From Imbricaverruca yamaguchii (taxonomy: Eukaryota; Arthropoda; Thecostraca; Neoverrucidae): a stretch of DNA of 64,000 nucleotides. The position numbers were made by a program, and so were the translations under genes. The stretch spans positions 590,001 through 654,000 of the forward strand of contig JAOTOL010001448.1 in the NCBI GenBank assembly GCA_034440575.1, written 5' to 3'. The notes under the pieces are model-generated. The model saw only the letters and a list, made by a program, of their open reading frames with translations, did no database searches and was not told where the DNA came from. Below, piece by piece: positions 22,101-28,100 of the stretch; position 1 is the first letter of the stretch, and each line of letters opens with the position of its first letter.

Positions 22101-25100
22101 TTCTATGGAGCCCAGGGTGCATAGAATATTGGTTCTAAGACATCTAGACAAACCCATAGGTATGGTATCGTTCTGCAGTACATCTAGATAATTTTTGAGG
22201 GAGGTTGGGAAGTTGAAGTGGATGCTTACAATTTCACACCGGTGAATCTATGATATTCTCAATTTTACCAGCATATTTGAAGTTAATTTGCTGTGTATCT
22301 GGAATGGGGTAAATACTTAGGGTGCGCATGTTTTGTTCGTTGTAGCATTCACATCGTTTTAAGCCGTCTGAAATCGCATTCCCTTTGCAACGCACTTCGA
22401 AACTCGGTGATTTTTGTGTTTTGATATGCTGGGTATCCAGCTATTATTACACATACAGATATAATAGGTACCAGACACAGACATAGGCATAATTGGTATC
22501 CAGCTGGTTAAAGGGGCGAACGGCAGGTCAACCTATTAAATCAGCTGGATACCCACATCAATTCCATATATTGCCGTCAGCTGGATCAGCCCTTGACCTT
22601 ATGCCGTTGCGGCTGTTTGTTAACGACCCGAAGCTCTACGGCGAGTGTCTGTGATTTCAGTTGGATCCCGCATCCAGAGATGGCGCCGCTGTCATGAAAC
22701 GGAACCGCTCTGTGGACAGCAGCGTTCAGCAATCGCCCGACCATGGCCGGCTGATCCGCACGCGCTCGAACTACGAGCTGCACTCATCCACCGCCTCGCT
22801 GCAGAGTCCGTTAAACCACCCCCGCCCCACCCCTACGGCATCCAAGCCCACCTGATCAGTGGCGTTGATTTGTAGCCGTATATCACAACTTGTAGCGAAC
22901 GATTCCTTCAGAAAGGAGTGCTAAGTTTGTCGTCGGAATGACCGCAACTTGTTGCCAGCGCTAGCTCTTACGGTACCGAAAGATAACTCTCTGGTGTCCC
23001 GTGTCCCCGTTGGTTGGGTAGGTTATATCACCTGTGTCCCCGGTTGTGCAGGTTGTGTGATCCGTGTCCTCGGTTGTGTGAGGTGTATGGCTCGTATTCC
23101 CGGTAGGTGGTATGAGCGGAATCCCCGGTCGTGTTGATGGTATGACCAATGACCCCGGTTGTGTAGGTGCTATGGCCCGTGTCCCTGGTTGTGTAGGTGG
23201 TATGACCCGTGTACCCAGTGCTGTGACCCATATACCGAGTACTGTGATCCATGTGTCCAGTGCTGTGACCCGTGTCCCCACTGCTGTGACCTGTGTGTCC
23301 AGTGTTGTGACCCGTGTCCCCACTGCTGTGACCTGTGTGTCCAGTGTTGTGACCCGTTCCCCAGTGCTGTGACCCGTGTCCCCACTGCTGTGACCCGTGT
23401 CCCAGTGTGTGTCCCAGTGCTGTGTGTCCATGTGTGACCTGGTGTGTTGTGACCCGTGTCCCCACTGCTGTGACCTGTGTGTCCAGTGTTGTGACCCGTT
23501 CCCCAGTGCTGTGACTCGTGTCCCCACTGCTGTGACCCATGTCCCCACTGTTGTGACCTGTGTGTCCAGTGTTGTGACCTGTGTCCCCACTGCTGTGACC
23601 CGTGTCCCCAGTGTTGTGACCTGTGTCCCCAGTGCTGTGACCCGTGTCCCCACTGCTGTGACCTGTGTCCCCAGTGCTGTGACCCATGTTCCCAGTGCTG
23701 TGACCTGTATGTCCGGTGCCGTGACCCGTGCGTCTCCGCCCCGGCCCGCAGTAGTGCCGGAGCCTGCCGAGGAGGCGCCACCGGCGCCGGTGCGGCCCGG
23801 CTGGGACACCGACTCGAGCGACTCGGTGTCGGCCGGCTCCCAGGGCGACCGGCCGCTGGTGCGCGCCGTGTACGCCTACCTCAGCAGCGGCGAGCACCAG
23901 CTCAGCTTCCACGAGGGCGACACCATCGCCTGTATTGGTGAGACGACGCGCCGCGAGGTGATGCCATCCCTTGTATTGGTGAGACGACGTGCCGTGAGGG
24001 GTGACAACATCACCTGTATTGGTGAGACGACGCGCCGTGAGGTGATGCCATCCCTTGTATTGGTGAGACGACGTGCCGTGAGAGGGTGACAACATCGCGT
24101 GTGTTGGTGAGACGATTCTACACGCCGCCAGGCGGCAACACCATCGCCAACGGGTGGCGTAGCCGGTAGCAGCCGTGCTCGTCTCCAGACCAGTGTCAGG
24201 CCGGTGTCCAGACCGATGCGCAGCCTGTTGGGCAGCTGGGAAAACCCCGCGCAGCACCGACACGTGAACACCTCACGACTGTGCCGATGTCCCGATGCGT
24301 GTGCGCGTTGACGGTCGCCCCGCTGCCGGCAGGCGAGAAGAACAAGGGCTGGCAGTTCGGCGAGAACGTGCGCACGCACCGCTGCGGCTGGTTCCCGGCC
24401 GCCTACACGGAGCCTGTCACCGACTCCGGCAGCTCGCAGTGCTCCGAGTCGAGTGCCGAGTACGTCATCATCATCATCATCATCATAACGTTTATTGAAA
24501 TCATCTTACAGTTCTGTTGGACATTCTCTCCGTGTGGTGCAAAAGCACCAGGTGCTTAAATCATGGCACCCAACTGAAGGTGTGGATTGACACTGGATCA
24601 AACGATGAACATCAGAATACTCTTCTCAATGGGATATTCTCTCATATACCCCTAACCGCCGACGCCACAGAGCATCTGTGAAGCCACCGCCCAATTCAGC
24701 ATAGGTCGCGACCGCAATTCAGCGCAACTTTGGGTCATTATTAACTGGTTAGCAATGTTAGTTCATGTCAAATTACGTTATGTCAACTTCAATCAAGACT
24801 TCGTGTTACGTACCGCGGCTTCCGGCTCACTGGTGCACCGACGCGGTCCTCATCCCACGTCACGGCTGCCACGAGCCGGCGGTGGCGAGCCGAGACGTAG
24901 TGGTTGTGCGCTTTTGTTGTAACTTGACTAGAAGTGATGTCGTGGGGATAAGCCGGGAGCGTTTGCGCCGCCAAGCTTCCTGTGTTGGTACGATGCCATT
25001 CGGCAGCAGAGGGGGGCAGAGGGGCAGGCAGAGGGGCGGTGGGTGTTGTTATGCCGACCGTGAAGGCTTTCCGTGAGGTCACGGATCCTCGTTGGTGCTG

Positions 25101-28100
25101 AAGCCGTCACGCAGCGAGCAGCGAACAGGGTTCCAGTCAGTGTTGGGCGCAGAATAGCTGCTTTGAGTCGAATGTTGAGCATAAGCGCACTGCATTTTTA
25201 AGTCCTGCATTGATTAGGTGCCGAAATCGTGATCGAAGCGCTTTGCTGGGCGTCATGAATCACACTGCTGCTAACAGCAGCAGCGGCGGGAGCAGTGATT
25301 GATCGGTGATGTCATTTCAGCGGCGGCAGCAGTGACTAATCGATGACGTCATTTCAGCGGCGGCAGCAGTGACTAATCGATGACGTCGTTTCAGCGGCGG
25401 CAGCAGTGAGTGATCGGTGACGTCATGTCAGCAGCGGCAGCAGTGACTAATCGATGACGTCGTTTCAGTGGCGGCAACAGTGAGTGATCGGTGACGTCAT
25501 TTCAGCGCGTCGGGCGGCGGCCGGCCTCGCTCGACGTCAACTCGGCCGGAAGAGGCGCCACTGTCGCTGTCCACCTTCCGCTCGCCGCCGCCAGGGGCGC
25601 TGACGATGCCGAGCAAGCGGCCGACCAGCGTGCACGCCGAGCTGACGAGTCGGCTGGCGGCCAGGAAGGTGAGACCCGCCGGACCGGTGGACACTGGTGG
25701 ACACCGGTGGACAGCAGCTGGTGGACTGGTGAACACCAGTGGACAATTTTTTTCTTCAAATATAAGTTCAGTCCGAATTCTTGCTGGGGTAACTTTATAA
25801 ACCAGGATGCTATTGCTAAGCAGAGATTGTTGCGTGAACCCCGGCCGCACCACCCGATCCATGAATTCCAGTTCAACGGCAGAATTTCGACCGAGAGTTT
25901 ACGTGCCGTCACTGCACCGATACGGCCGCCCAGGCAGCTTGTCACTGACTTTATCTATCCAGTTGCCAGCTGACCCTCCCAGCCGGGGGCTAAATGCAAG
26001 CGAGTGAAGCAACTCGAACTCTGCCCAGTCTGGACAGGAGAGACCGGTGTAGACCAGCGCTCTAACCAACCAAGCCACCTGGGCGGCAATCGCCACGCGA
26101 GCAGCTGTCAGACTCTGGCGCCCTCGGCTGGGGGCCCGCAGCAGGCGGCTCCAGCACATCTGCTGCCAGCCTCGTATGACAGTCTGTTCACCGGCTCACC
26201 GCCTGGCCTCTCCACCGCCTCGCCTCACCGCCTGGCCTCTCCACCGCCCCACCGTTGGCCTCCACCGCCTCCCACCGCCTGGCCTCTCCACCGCCCCACC
26301 GTTGGCCTCCCACATCGCCTCACCGTGTGCGTTGTGTGCCAGTTTAAGACGGCCGCCAACCCTGGTCACCTGCCGCCACCGCCGCCGCCGCCGCTGCCGC
26401 CCGAGATGAAGCGCTCCCAGACCACGCCAGTACTGAACGGCCCCGCCGACACCAGCCTGCACAGCTCCAACGACTCAGGTCAGCCCCCTCCCCCGCCGAC
26501 ACCAGCCTGCACAGCTCCAACGACTCAGGTCAGCCCCCCCCCGCCGACACCAGCCTGCACAGCTCCAACGACTCAGGTCAGCCCCCCCCCCGCCGACACC
26601 AGCCTGCACAGCTCCAACGACTCAGGTCAGCCCCCCCCGCCGACACCAGCCTGCACAGCTCCAACGACTCAGGTCAGCCCCCCCCACCGCCCGACACCAC
26701 GCTCCCACCCGACACCAGCCTGCAGTCCAACCCCCCCCCCCACACCGCCTGCAGTCCAACCAGGCCCCCCCGACACCAGCCTGCACAGCTCCAACGACTC
26801 AGGTCAGCCCCCCCGCCGACACCAGCCTGCACAGCTCCAACGACTCAGGTCAGCCCCACCCCCCCCCCGCCGACACCAGCCTGCACAGCTCCAACGACTC
26901 AGGTCAGCCCCCCCCCCCCACACCAGCCTGCACAGCTCCAACGACTCAGGTCAGCCCCCCCCCCCCCCCGACACCAGCCTGCACAGCTCCAACGACTCAG
27001 GTCAGCCCCCTCCCCCGCCGACACCAGCCTGCACAGCTTCCAACGACTCAGGTCAGCCCCCCCCCCCGACACACACACCACACATACACCGACCGGCTCT
27101 GGTGACATTCGCCACGGTGGCTGGCGGTCACTGGTGACTAGGAATGTCTGACGATGACTGACGATGATTGACGATAAGTGATGGTAATTGACGGTGACTA
27201 GTGGATGACGATGATTGACAGTGATTGATGGAGACTGACGGATGTCTGATGACTGACTGGCAACCGACTGGCGACTTACTGGCGACTGACGGTGACTGAC
27301 GGTGACTAGTGACTGACGGTGACTAGTGACTGACGGTGACTGCTCAGTCACCGTCCTGGGACTGCTCAGACCACTGGCATCGCCCTACATTATGATGATG
27401 ATAATTTGAATGGTTTTTCATGCGTGGGGTATATGCGTGTCTTAGTTGAGAAACCCACGTCGGCAAGTGGTACTCACTCATGTGGTGTTTTTCTCTGTGT
27501 GGCCGATGGCTGTTGACTCAGTACAGAATGCAACATATTCAGAAAGTATAATCGGAACGAAGGTGATGATGCACATCAAGCTGTGGTTTACTGAACTCGG
27601 ACGTCTTTTCACATTTTATCGTTGATGAGTCAACCGAATAGATTTAGCGTGTGTTTTGTGCACAATTTGGCGGCCACCAAACCGCTAGCTGAGCGACATT
27701 CACAGACCAGGGTGTGACGTGGTCCCGGTTCCGCTGTATTTTGCAGGGTTCGGGGCCGATCAACAGCCTCCGCCCCCTCCGCCGGAGCAGTTTGCGTCGG
27801 ACCCGCGGTCAGTGGTCCTGGACCCGCGGTCCGTGGTCCTGGACCAACAGTCAGTGGTCCCAGACGGGCGGTCAGCAGCCTCAGAGCCCGGGCCTCGTTG
27901 CCACTAGCCCACAAACACCCATGCCGCATTCCTCCCCTCCCTCCCCCAGCCAACACACACAGCATGCACAATGTCATTCTGTTCTTTCCAACTTTCGAGC
28001 GTTCGTCTTGGTTTGTTTCCCGTATTAGTTTGCATGGTCGTATGCGTTGGTTGTGTTTTTTCTCAGTTGTAGATTATCATTTCGGTGTGTTTTCCAGCTT

